Shown: positions 14,176-21,610 of the stretch, piece after piece
How the letters are laid out: every line of letters begins with the position of its first letter
How positions within the stretch are numbered: position 1 is the first letter of the stretch
DNA from: Acidobacteriota bacterium
GTDB taxonomy: Bacteria > Acidobacteriota > Terriglobia > UBA7540
NCBI GenBank assembly: GCA_003225365.1
Contig: QHZN01000124.1
Location: 1 to 32,154 of the forward strand
Length of the DNA stretch: 32,154 nucleotides
Direction: 5' to 3'
Position numbers and translations under genes: made by a program
The notes under the pieces: generated by a model
Seen by the model: the letters and a program-made list of their open reading frames with translations, nothing else
Told to the model about the DNA's origin: nothing
Database searches by the model: none

Positions 14176-15093
14176 TCATCCCCCGGCCAGTTCGCTGACT
14201 TTGTCGAGGTCAAGCCTCAAGTCGCCGTCGGCGTCCACCTCGAAGGCAGGCGCAAAGCGTGCGCTCCAGGCGATCTCGTCATAACGATACGAGTAGCGCG
14301 CGTGGACAGTCTGGCTGAAGGTGTCGTCCACGCCCTTGACCAGGATCAGCACCTCCGCCTGCGAGCGCGCGAGTTCTGCCGAGGTTTTCCCGAAGAGCGG
14401 GCTGTCGGCGTCAATGGGGTGGACAATGGTCCAGGTGAGCGGCATGAATAGGACGCGGTCGCGCTCGAGGTCGAGCCCCGCGTACCGCCGCTCGAGGCGC
14501 TCTCCGTCCTTTTCCACGGTCATCAGCAGCATCCGGGCCTCTACTTCCATCAAGTTGCTGACGTTTCGGTTGACGATACGGAACTGGAGGCTGCTGCCGC
14601 CGCCGTAGGGGGCGACGATCATCGAATCCGAGAATCCAATGCGGGCCGAAGGGCGCGTTACCCGCCCCACCAGAAACCCCGTCGCCACGGCGAACCCCAA
14701 CAGCCCCACCATCGCCTCAAACGAGGCCAGGAGATTTGCCCCGGCGGTTGCGGGGACGATTGACCCGTACCCGACCGTGGTGATGGTCTGCGAGCTGAAA
14801 AAGAAGGCGTTCATAAAGCGCCCCCAGGCCGTCGGGGCCTGGGCGCCGTGCAAGGACTCCACCCCCAACGCGCAATACCCGAGGGCGAACATAAGGTTCG
14901 CGGCTACGAAGCCCGCAAACACCACCGTCAGAAATACCGGCCAGGGTTGGTTAATCAAAAACAGGTAGGGATGAATGTCCCGCCAGGTGGTGCCGCGGCG
15001 CCGGACGTTGAACTGTCCGTCTTTGCGGATGACACGGCTCAACTTGTCTCCATATTTCTGAGTAAGGCCCGGATCGTAATTTGCTTTTTCCAT
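14176..15093 (-). CDS. Inward-rectifier-type potassium channel (KirBac)
   Basis: A 305-residue channel starting at ATG 15093, with AAAGGGGAG just upstream; the longer open frame is rejected for lack of an RBS. Slide-helix region WRDIHPYLFLINQPW (about 37-51), TM1 (52-75), pore helix and filter TITTVGYG (filter TVGYG at 106-110), TM2 (122-146), then a cytoplasmic immunoglobulin-like Kir domain (150-300; SLQFRIVNRNVSNLMEVEARM, WTIVHPIDADSPLFG, SYRYDEIAWSARF). All parts of a KirBac subunit are present; four assemble into a K+ channel in the inner membrane. It converges with the GIDE-domain gene, with no shared operon. Confidence 0.93.
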   Translation of the reverse strand: MEKANYDPGLTQKYGDKLSRVIRKDGQFNVRRRGTTWRDIHPYLFLINQPWPVFLTVVFAGFVAANLMFALGYCALGVESLHGAQAPTAWGRFMNAFFFSSQTITTVGYGSIVPATAGANLLASFEAMVGLLGFAVATGFLVGRVTRPSARIGFSDSMIVAPYGGGSSLQFRIVNRNVSNLMEVEARMLLMTVEKDGERLERRYAGLDLERDRVLFMPLTWTIVHPIDADSPLFGKTSAELARSQAEVLILVKGVDDTFSQTVHARYSYRYDEIAWSARFAPAFEVDADGDLRLDLDKVSELAGG

Positions 15094-15235
15094 ACGCTCC
15101 CCTTTAGATCGGCTTTGCCGGCGGCTCGACCCGCCACCGCTCGGCGGACATTCTACCAAGCTCGAATTGCAGCCGCTTAGCGACGGAAGCCCCGTATTAA
15201 TAATGGAGCGTTGCGCAGCATGCTCTCGACCATGC

Positions 15236-15264
15236 TTGATTCGTAATCTGGTTCCATCTACACT
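15236..15264 (+). promoter_or_regulatory. Probable promoter of the kinase gene
   Basis: TTGATT (15236-15241), a 17-nt spacer and TACACT (15259-15264), each 4 of 6 to consensus, 45 nt upstream of the kinase ATG. Confidence 0.45.
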
Positions 15265-15309
15265 CCGAAGAATCGCGAGAGGCACTCCAGCGCGAGCAGC
15301 GGGGCTCTA

Positions 15310-17454
15310 ATGATTGGACAGACGATCTCCCATTACCACATTCTTGAGAAGCTCGGCGCGGGTGGGATGGGGGAAGTTTACAAGGCAGAAGACACCCGAC
15401 TCCACCGATTTGTCGCCCTCAAGTTCTTGCCGGAGGCGATGGCGCGCGATCCCCAGGCGCTTGAACGCTTTCGACGAGAGGCCCAGGCTGCTTCGGCGCT
15501 GAATCATCCGAACATCTGTACGATCCACGACATTGACGAGTTCGAAGGCCGGTCATTTATCGCCATGGAGTTGCTCGAAGGGCAAACGCTCAGGGAGCGG
15601 TTGGCTGTAGCGGGCGTCTATGACGCCCGACACGCCGGTCATAGACCGGCGCTACAGCTCGACACCCTCCTCGACCTGGCCATTCAAATCGCCGAAGCGC
15701 TCGACGCCGCGCACACTAAGGGCATCGTCCATCGCGACATCAAGCCTGCGAACATTTTTATCACCACGCGCGGTCAACTGAAGATTTTGGATTTCGGTTT
15801 GGCGAAGTTGACGGCCGTAGGGGCGCAAGCCCTTGCGCCCCTACCCTTGGGCGGGGTAGGGGCGATTTATGAATCGCCCCTACTCGATAGACCCACGGCG
15901 ACGATCGTGCCGGAGTACCTAACTTCGCCCGGCACGACGATGGGCACCGTCGCCTACATGTCCCCGGAGCAGGCGCGCGGAGAAAAACTTGACGCGCGCA
16001 CCGACCTGTTCAGTTTCGGCGTGGTGCTCTATGAGATGGCAACAGGCGTCTTGCCGTTCCAGGGCAACTCGTCGGCGGCCATCTTCGGCGCAATTCTCCA
16101 CGAGTCCCCGGCTTCGCCGCTCTCGCTCAATCCGCGATGCCCGGCGAAGCTCGATGAGATCATCTCGAAGGCGCTCGAAAAAGACCGAGACTTGCGCTGC
16201 CAGACCGCCGCCGAACTGCGCGCCGACCTGAAACGCCTGAAGCGCGACACAACCTCGGGCCGCTCTGTAGCGGCAGGAGCCAGTTCGGCGCCGTTGCCCG
16301 TCCCGCTTTGCGGGACGGCCGCGACAACCGAGGTCACAAAAGGTAGGGGCGATTCACGAATCGCCCCTACGCCGCGCCGCACCAGCCGCCGCAGTCTCTG
16401 GCTGGCCTTGGCGGGCGGCCTTGTTATCGTGAGGGCAATGTTAGGTTACCTTCTGACTCGGCCCTTGCCGCCGCCCAAAGTTTCCGGCTACGTGCAAATC
16501 ACGCACGACAGCCGGCCGAAGATACTCGTGGGGACCGACGGGGCGCGGCTTTTCCTCAACGAAAACCCATCCAGCGGTGCGATCATACATCAGGTATCCA
16601 GCACTGGCGGCGAAGTCGCACATATTCCTGCGCCTTCCCCTAGTATGTCCCTCCTCGCCGTGTCGCCCGATGGGGCTAACCTCCTCGTCGCAGGTGTCCC
16701 GGATCCGCAACTAGAAGGACCGCTGTGGAGTCTCCCCGTTCTTGGTGGCCCGCCGCGACGGCTCGCGAGTGTTGCAGGTCGCGACGCGGCTTGGTCGCCC
16801 GATGGCCAGACGCTCGTTTACGCCAACGCCCACGATTTATTCCTGGCCAAAGCTGACGGGACGGAATCCCGCAAGCTGCTTTCTGCTCCCAATGTCGTCC
16901 TTTCGCCAGCCTGGTCGCCGGACGGGAAGGTAGTTCGCTTCAGCGTGCAAGGTGGGAGTGGGCTGACGAGCACGGGCAGTTCTCTTTGGGAAGTGTCACC
17001 CGACGGCACGAACCCTCACCGGTTGCTTCCCGGTTGGCACACTCCCCCCGATGAATGTTGCGGCAAATGGACCTCGGATGGCGATTACTTCGTCTTCCAG
17101 TCGAAAGGAAACATCTGGGCGCTGGCCGAGGGAAAACTGCTGCGAAAACCGAGCGCGCAGCCGGTGCAATTAACCTCCGGGCCGATGCGCTTCTCGTCGC
17201 CTTTGCCCAGCAAGGACGGGAAAAAACTTTTTGTAGTCGGATACCTGGCCCGAGGAGAGTTGGTGCGCTACGACGAAAAGTCCGGCGAGTTCCTCCCGTT
17301 TCTTTCCGGAATTTCAGCGGATCGACCAGCCCGCAGAGGCGTATCTGGTCTCGCCCGACGGCGGAAGTCCGCCAGAACTGCTCCCGGAAGGCAATCTCTC
17401 CAAATGGGACCCCAACTGGTCACCGGATGGAAAAAAGATCGTATTCGGCCCTGA
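15310..17454 (+). CDS. Pkn-type Ser/Thr kinase with TolB/WD40-like sensor half, frameshifted
   Basis: A 714-residue ORF. The kinase domain (about 8-310) has the glycine loop [16 protein letters not shown] (Lys38), HRDIKPAN (Asp143), DFG (161-163) and [11 protein letters not shown] transmembrane helix (about 361-381) leads to an exported beta-propeller with TolB-like SPDG repeats ([33 protein letters not shown]). The core catalytic residues are intact. Three stretches are encoded by palindromic repeats and look foreign to the family: residues about 99-117 inside the N-lobe/helix D region, about 170-191 in the activation loop, and about 330-354 before the membrane. After residue about 670 the frame leaves the family sequence and stops at 17454; the true continuation is in another frame (17321-17896). 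Confidence 0.88.
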   Translation: MIGQTISHYHILEKLGAGGMGEVYKAEDTRLHRFVALKFLPEAMARDPQALERFRREAQAASALNHPNICTIHDIDEFEGRSFIAMELLEGQTLRERLAVAGVYDARHAGHRPALQLDTLLDLAIQIAEALDAAHTKGIVHRDIKPANIFITTRGQLKILDFGLAKLTAVGAQALAPLPLGGVGAIYESPLLDRPTATIVPEYLTSPGTTMGTVAYMSPEQARGEKLDARTDLFSFGVVLYEMATGVLPFQGNSSAAIFGAILHESPASPLSLNPRCPAKLDEIISKALEKDRDLRCQTAAELRADLKRLKRDTTSGRSVAAGASSAPLPVPLCGTAATTEVTKGRGDSRIAPTPRRTSRRSLWLALAGGLVIVRAMLGYLLTRPLPPPKVSGYVQITHDSRPKILVGTDGARLFLNENPSSGAIIHQVSSTGGEVAHIPAPSPSMSLLAVSPDGANLLVAGVPDPQLEGPLWSLPVLGGPPRRLASVAGRDAAWSPDGQTLVYANAHDLFLAKADGTESRKLLSAPNVVLSPAWSPDGKVVRFSVQGGSGLTSTGSSLWEVSPDGTNPHRLLPGWHTPPDECCGKWTSDGDYFVFQSKGNIWALAEGKLLRKPSAQPVQLTSGPMRFSSPLPSKDGKKLFVVGYLARGELVRYDEKSGEFLPFLSGISADRPARRGVSGLARRRKSARTAPGRQSLQMGPQLVTGWKKDRIRP
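15604..15658. repeat. 55-bp palindromic three-arm element inside the kinase gene
   Basis: Outer 9-bp stem GCTGTAGCG/CGCTACAGC (15604-15612, 15650-15658) enclosing two 6-bp arms, GGCGTC-TAT-GACGCC and CCGGTC-ATA-GACCGG. It is translated in frame as about 18 residues ([16 protein letters not shown]) between helix D and helix E of the kinase. TGTAGCG...CGCTACA elements are, from memory, dispersed repeats in acidobacterial and related genomes. Confidence 0.75.
15817..15883. repeat. Two tandem GTAGGGGCG palindromes in the kinase activation loop
   Basis: First copy: a 13-bp stem GTAGGGGCGCAAG/CTTGCGCCCCTAC with a 2-nt spacer (15817-15844). Second copy: a 12-bp stem GTAGGGGCGATT/AATCGCCCCTAC (15856-15883). 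Both are translated in frame immediately after DFGLAKL, so they occupy the activation segment. Confidence 0.8.
16298..16370. repeat. Two palindromes in the kinase juxtamembrane linker
   Basis: CCGTCCCGC-TTT-GCGGGACGG (16298-16318) and a third GTAGGGGCG copy with a 13-bp stem, GTAGGGGCGATTC/GAATCGCCCCTAC (16343-16370). Both are translated in frame just before the transmembrane helix, where added length is likely tolerated. Confidence 0.75.
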
Positions 17455-17896
17455 CAACAGCGACACGCAGTCGGTGGTTCGCATCCTCGACCTGGCGACA
17501 AAAAAGATTTCCGACGTGCCAGGCTCCAAAGGCCTCTTTTCTCCGCGCTGGTCGCCCGATGGACGCTACCTCGTCGCCATGCCTGATAACGAAGAGGGCC
17601 TTGTGCTTTTTGACTTCGCGACCGAGGAGTGGACCGAATTGGCCAGGAAAAATGCGGGTTGGCCGAATTGGTCGAAAGACGGGCAATACGTTTACTTTCT
17701 CGGTTGGCCCGACGATCCCTCCATCATGCGGGTGCGGATTCGCGACCGGAAGCTCGAGCGAGTAGCGGACTTGAAAAACTTTCGGCAAACGGGCTATTGG
17801 GGCTCCTGGTTGGGTCTGGCCCCGGACGATTCTACTCTCCTGCTCCGAGACACAGGCACGCAGGAAGTCTACGCCCTCGACTGGGAGGCGCCGTAG
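17321..17896 (+). pseudogene. Out-of-frame C-terminal part of the kinase sensor domain
   Basis: In the frame at positions 2 mod 3 the DNA encodes a clear continuation of the propeller: [78 protein letters not shown] and the usual family ending APDDSTLLLRDTGTQEVYAL. It has no sensible start codon of its own, since the nearest ATG is inside a blade. Compared with family members as I remember them, about 60 residues between ISA and YLVSPDGG are missing at the junction near 17318-17327, consistent with a deletion not divisible by three. Confidence 0.75.
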
Positions 17897-17953
17897 CGAT
17901 CCCTCACGTGGACATGGAGCAGGCGATGCCAACCGTAGCAAACGGGGAATTCA

Positions 17954-19564
17954 ATGGCTGAAGGAAAACTTTCCGTGCTGATTCTCGCCGCGGGCAAGGC
18001 GACGCGATTCAAGAGCGAGCACTCGAAGATGCTGCACCGCCTGGCGGGGCGGCCCCTCGGCGAATACGTGCTCAGGACCGCGATGTCGCTCCACCCGACC
18101 GAGACCTGGATGGTGATCGGGCACGAAGCGGCGGAAGTCCGCAAGGCCTTCGAGCGCCCCGGGCTGGTCCTTATCGAGCAGAAGGAGCAACGCGGCACGG
18201 GACACGCGGTGATCGCGGCCCGGGACGAGCTCGCGCGCTCGGCCAGCCCGACCGTGTTGATTCTGGTGGGGGACGCGCCGCTACTCGCCCCGGAGACGCT
18301 CGAAGGCCTGGCCGCCGCCCACGCCCGCGCTCGCGCCGCCGCCACCGTGCTCACGACCGAGGTCGAAGACGCCACCGGCTACGGCCGAATCGTGCGCAAG
18401 GGGGGCCGGGTGGTGGGAATCGTGGAAGAGAAAGTGGCGACCGCGGCCGAGCGCCACATCCGCGAAATCAACTCCGGCATTCTTTGCTTTGAGCGCAAAA
18501 AACTCCTGGCCCACCTCGACGCCCTCTCCGACGACAACGCGCAGAAGGAATTCCTGCTGACGGATTTGGTAGGAATCCTCACCCGCGAGCATGAGAAAGT
18601 GGTGGCCTACCCAGTGGTGCTCGGCCAGACGCGCGTGGGCCGGGCCTGCGTGCTCCGGCCTTACTCGACCATCACCGACTCGATCCTCGGCGACCGCGTC
18701 ACGGTGCGGCCTTGCTCGGTCATTTCGGGGTCCGAAGTCGCTTCCGATGTCTTCGTCGGCCCGTTCGCGCATTTACGCGACGGCGCGGTGATCGAGCAAA
18801 ACGCCCGCATCGGCAATTTCGTCGAAGTCAAGAAGTCGCGCGTGGGGCGCGGCTCCAAGGCCTCGCACCTGACTTATCTCGGCGACGCGACCCTCGGCGC
18901 AAACGTCAACATCGGCGCGGGCACCGTCACCTGCAACTACGACGGCGAGAAGAAGAATCCGACGACCATCGAAGAGGGCACGTTCATCGGCAGCGGGACG
19001 ATGCTGGTGGCGCCGGTGCGCGTCGGCCGCGGCGCCTACGTCGGCGCCGGCTCGACTATCACCGACGATGTCCCGCCCGAATCGCTCGCCCTCGGCCGCG
19101 CCGTCCAGATCAACAAAGAAGGCTGGGTTGCGCAGCATAAGAAATCGCCTGCCCCCCGACAGGCAGTTCCCGCCCCGGCACACACCTATCTGGCCGAATC
19201 ATCCGCTAAATCCACGCTCAAGCGGCGCGATGTGGGCGAGGTAACCATCCTCGACCTGGGCGGGCGGCTCACCATAGGCCGGCCCGTGGACGATCTCGGG
19301 CGTCTGGTGCGCGAAACTCTTGCGGAGGGGCGCCGGCACATCCTCCTTGACCTCAAGGGCCTCGTTTACATTGACAGTTCCGGTGTGGGCGGCTTTATGG
19401 CCGGCGCCAGCGCGGTTCGCGCCGCAGGGGGGGAGCTGCGAATAAGCGCCGTCCCCTCTAAGATCCTTCGCCTGATGGAAGTTTCAAACCTCGACCGCGT
19501 CTTCAAAATATTCCAAAGCGAGGAAGCCGCCCTCAAGGGATTCGGAGGTCCCTCTACCTCTTGA
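17954..19564 (+). CDS. glmU: GlmU-like bifunctional enzyme fused to a STAS domain
   Basis: A 536-residue fusion. Residues 1-220 form the uridyltransferase domain (LAAGKATRF, GTGHAV, GDAPLL, GYGRIVR, EEKVAT, EINSGI) that makes UDP-GlcNAc. Residues about 224-395 form the left-handed beta-helix acetyltransferase domain (FVEVKKSRVGRGSKASHL, GDATLGANVNIGAG, TCNYDG). After a Pro/Ala linker (395-425) comes a STAS domain (about 426-530): EVTILDLGGRLTIGR, then DLKGLVYIDSSGVGG with Ser475/476 at the anti-sigma-antagonist phosphorylation site. No start codon or stop separates the parts. The GlmU part is about 60 residues short: the segment with the conserved G-V-N-N-R motif, whose Asn binds Mg2+ in E. 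coli GlmU, is absent after VVAYPV. Uridyltransferase activity is therefore doubtful. Confidence 0.85.
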   Translation: MAEGKLSVLILAAGKATRFKSEHSKMLHRLAGRPLGEYVLRTAMSLHPTETWMVIGHEAAEVRKAFERPGLVLIEQKEQRGTGHAVIAARDELARSASPTVLILVGDAPLLAPETLEGLAAAHARARAAATVLTTEVEDATGYGRIVRKGGRVVGIVEEKVATAAERHIREINSGILCFERKKLLAHLDALSDDNAQKEFLLTDLVGILTREHEKVVAYPVVLGQTRVGRACVLRPYSTITDSILGDRVTVRPCSVISGSEVASDVFVGPFAHLRDGAVIEQNARIGNFVEVKKSRVGRGSKASHLTYLGDATLGANVNIGAGTVTCNYDGEKKNPTTIEEGTFIGSGTMLVAPVRVGRGAYVGAGSTITDDVPPESLALGRAVQINKEGWVAQHKKSPAPRQAVPAPAHTYLAESSAKSTLKRRDVGEVTILDLGGRLTIGRPVDDLGRLVRETLAEGRRHILLDLKGLVYIDSSGVGGFMAGASAVRAAGGELRISAVPSKILRLMEVSNLDRVFKIFQSEEAALKGFGGPSTS

Positions 19565-19920
19565 GCATACGGTCGCCCCATTTTGCTCCCCTCGAAAGGC
19601 CCAGCAGCCTGAGCCCATTGCCTGACCCTCCGGGGCGGAAACCCCTTGAGCAGCTTCGCGAGGCCGTCTCCTTCGAGCGGCAAGCCAAGCCATTCTTACC
19701 GTGCCAAAGTAAGAATTCCTCGGAACTCGATCTCTGGTCAGGCCCTCTTAGCGTATAAGCGACATCGTTTCAATAAGTTAAGGCCATAGCCGTCTGGTAC
19801 CCGGCGTGCGCTATACACGGGCTGAGTCCGACTCTCAGAGGGGACGGCGAACCGAGCCGCCAAACAATGCTCCCTCCGGGGTGACGGACATCGGGAAGGA
19901 ATCAACCAGGAGGAAAGGCA
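19565..19920 (+). promoter_or_regulatory. Intergenic region with structured leader
   Basis: An 8-bp inverted repeat ATTCTTAC/GTAAGAAT (19692-19699, 19709-19716) lies near the left side. A -10-like TATAAG (19754-19759) has no good -35. From about 19766 the plus-strand leader of about 155 nt can form CTGAG/CTCAG and CGGC/GCCG hairpins and contains GCCGCCAAACAATG followed by CCGGGGTGACGG, which loosely resembles the core of ydaO (c-di-AMP) riboswitches. The usual 3' half of that class is not found, so the identification is weak. Confidence 0.4.
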
Positions 19921-20799
19921 ATGGCCATTGATCAGATATCGGAGAAAGACAGCCAGAGATCGGACTCAGGGGGGACGCGTCGCGACGTGGGCATAATCAT
20001 CGCTTTCGTCGTGATGGCCCTGCTCGCCATCAGTGAAATCCATACTTTGAACAAGGTGGGTTCGATGCAGGAATCCATGAAAGCAGAGGAAACGCAATTA
20101 CGCGGTGAACTCACCACTCAAGTCAATGACCGCTTGACCGCGATGGAGACCTCGAACGCCCAAGCCATCGAGGCGATGAAGAAGGACGTGGAGGTCGTGG
20201 GCAAGCGGACCGGCACCACTCAGGTCGTCTTGCGGCGCGAAAAGGCCAAGCTCGCCCAGCTTGAAGACCTTGCAAACAAGCAGGCCGACGAGCTGAAACA
20301 GGAGATCTCCGCCAAGGCCGATGAGAAGGAAGTGGGCGCGCTCACCCAGGACGTCTCCTCGACGCGCTCGGACCTCGATAGCACCAAGAAGACGCTCGAC
20401 GCCACGCGCAGCGACCTCGGCATGGCCCGCAGCGAATTCGGCACGCTCATTGCCCGCAACCACGATCAAATCGAAGAGCTGCGGAAACTCGGGGAACGCG
20501 ACTACTTCGAGTTCTCGCTCACTCGCAACAAGATCCAGAAGGTTGCCGGGATTGGCCTGACGCTCAAAGGCACGAACGTCAAACACCACCAGTACAACCT
20601 GATCCTGAACGCCGACGACATGAATATCCTGAAGAAAAACCGCACGGTCAACGAGCCGATTTTCTTTTACACTGCCGGCTCAAAAAGGCCTTTTGAGTTG
20701 ACCGTCAATAATGTACAATCGGGTCAGGCGAAGGGGTACATCAGCACCCCAAAGGGTGCAACGAGCGAAGTCGCTTCGCGCGGGGAGGGCGTCCGCTAA
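19921..20799 (+). CDS. Membrane-anchored coiled-coil protein
   Basis: A 292-residue protein; AGGAGG is 7 nt before the ATG. It has a short cytoplasmic head (1-20), one transmembrane helix (DVGIIIAFVVMALLAISEI, about 22-40), and a long coiled coil (about 45-200) with heptad-like repeats such as LAQLEDLANKQADELKQEI and LDSTKKTLDATRSDLGMA. A compact C-terminal beta-rich domain (about 203-280) contains YFEFSLTRNKIQKVAGIGL and IFFYTAGSKRPFELTVNNV. I recognise it as a conserved acidobacterial hypothetical but cannot name a function. It is preceded by the structured leader and followed by a good terminator, so it is probably monocistronic. Confidence 0.8.
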   Translation: MAIDQISEKDSQRSDSGGTRRDVGIIIAFVVMALLAISEIHTLNKVGSMQESMKAEETQLRGELTTQVNDRLTAMETSNAQAIEAMKKDVEVVGKRTGTTQVVLRREKAKLAQLEDLANKQADELKQEISAKADEKEVGALTQDVSSTRSDLDSTKKTLDATRSDLGMARSEFGTLIARNHDQIEELRKLGERDYFEFSLTRNKIQKVAGIGLTLKGTNVKHHQYNLILNADDMNILKKNRTVNEPIFFYTAGSKRPFELTVNNVQSGQAKGYISTPKGATSEVASRGEGVR

Positions 20800-20836
20800 G
20801 CGGCGTTCGCGAAAGTTTCCGGCTTCCAGAGTCGAA

Positions 20837-20866
20837 GGCTCGCCTTGCGCGAGCCCTCGGCTTTTT
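20837..20866 (+). terminator. Rho-independent terminator after the coiled-coil gene
   Basis: A 7-bp stem GGCTCGC/GCGAGCC with loop CTTGC (20837-20855) extends by CGA/TCG across one mismatch and is followed by TTTTT (20862-20866). It is the clearest intrinsic terminator in the window. Confidence 0.8.
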
Positions 20867-20931
20867 ATTAACCCAGCTGGACAAAGCGCCAGTGTCCGGC
20901 CATGTAGAAACCCACTGGAGGTGTTTCCATC

Positions 20932-21552
20932 ATGGTCAAGCGCGTTTTGTTGTTCACACTTCTCGCGGCGTTGGCGGCGTTCCCCGCCGGGGCCGAGCAG
21001 CTTAACTTGCCCGCCGGTTCAGCTCTCCATTGTCGCCTCACCCAGGCGATCAGCACCAAACTCAATTTCCAGGGCGACGCTTACACCGCCACCGTCACCG
21101 AACCGGTGGTCGTGAACGGCCACGAAGTCATTCCCTTCGGCTCTACCGTTCAGGGACGGATCGCTTGGATGCTGCGCCCCGGGCGTATCAAGGGCGCGGG
21201 CGCGATGCAGTTGGCGGCGGATAAGATTACTTTTCCGGACGGTCGGAGCTTTCCCCTTGCCGCCACATTGATGACGACTTATGGCGCGGAGGGCGCGAAG
21301 TTGAACGGGACGGAGGGCGCGATTTACGGCCCCACCTCGCGCCTGAAGGATTTACAGGAAGTCGGCATCGGGATGGGCGGCGGCGGGTTCCTGGGGACGC
21401 TGTTCGGCGGGTTCCACGGGGCCGTCATCGGAGGGGCAATCGGCGGCGGGGTGGCCCTGGCGGATACGCTGCGCAAGCGCGGTCCCGATCTGACCCTTCC
21501 GACGGGCACCGAGCTCAACTACCAGTTGACGCGCGAGCTGGCAATCCAGTAA
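20932..21552 (+). CDS. Secreted hypothetical protein
   Basis: A 206-residue protein with a classical signal peptide (MVKRVLLFTLLAALAAFPAGAEQ, cleavage after AGA). GGAGGTG is 8 nt before the ATG. The mature part is beta-rich (ALHCRLTQAISTKLNFQGD, EVIPFGSTVQGRIAWML, MQLAADKITFPDGRSFPL). A glycine-rich hydrophobic segment (GGGGFLGTLFGGFHGAVIG, about 149-180) may insert in or associate with the envelope. The C-terminus TLPTGTELNYQLTREL echoes the N-terminal LPAGSALHCRLTQA, so the two ends look like an internal duplication. Function unknown; probably periplasmic or outer membrane. Confidence 0.75.
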   Translation: MVKRVLLFTLLAALAAFPAGAEQLNLPAGSALHCRLTQAISTKLNFQGDAYTATVTEPVVVNGHEVIPFGSTVQGRIAWMLRPGRIKGAGAMQLAADKITFPDGRSFPLAATLMTTYGAEGAKLNGTEGAIYGPTSRLKDLQEVGIGMGGGGFLGTLFGGFHGAVIGGAIGGGVALADTLRKRGPDLTLPTGTELNYQLTRELAIQ

Positions 21553-21610
21553 CGGCGGGCTGGCTCGTGGGACGGATTGCGGCGCTGGGAGTGTCGGCGC
21601 CCGCGGCGCT

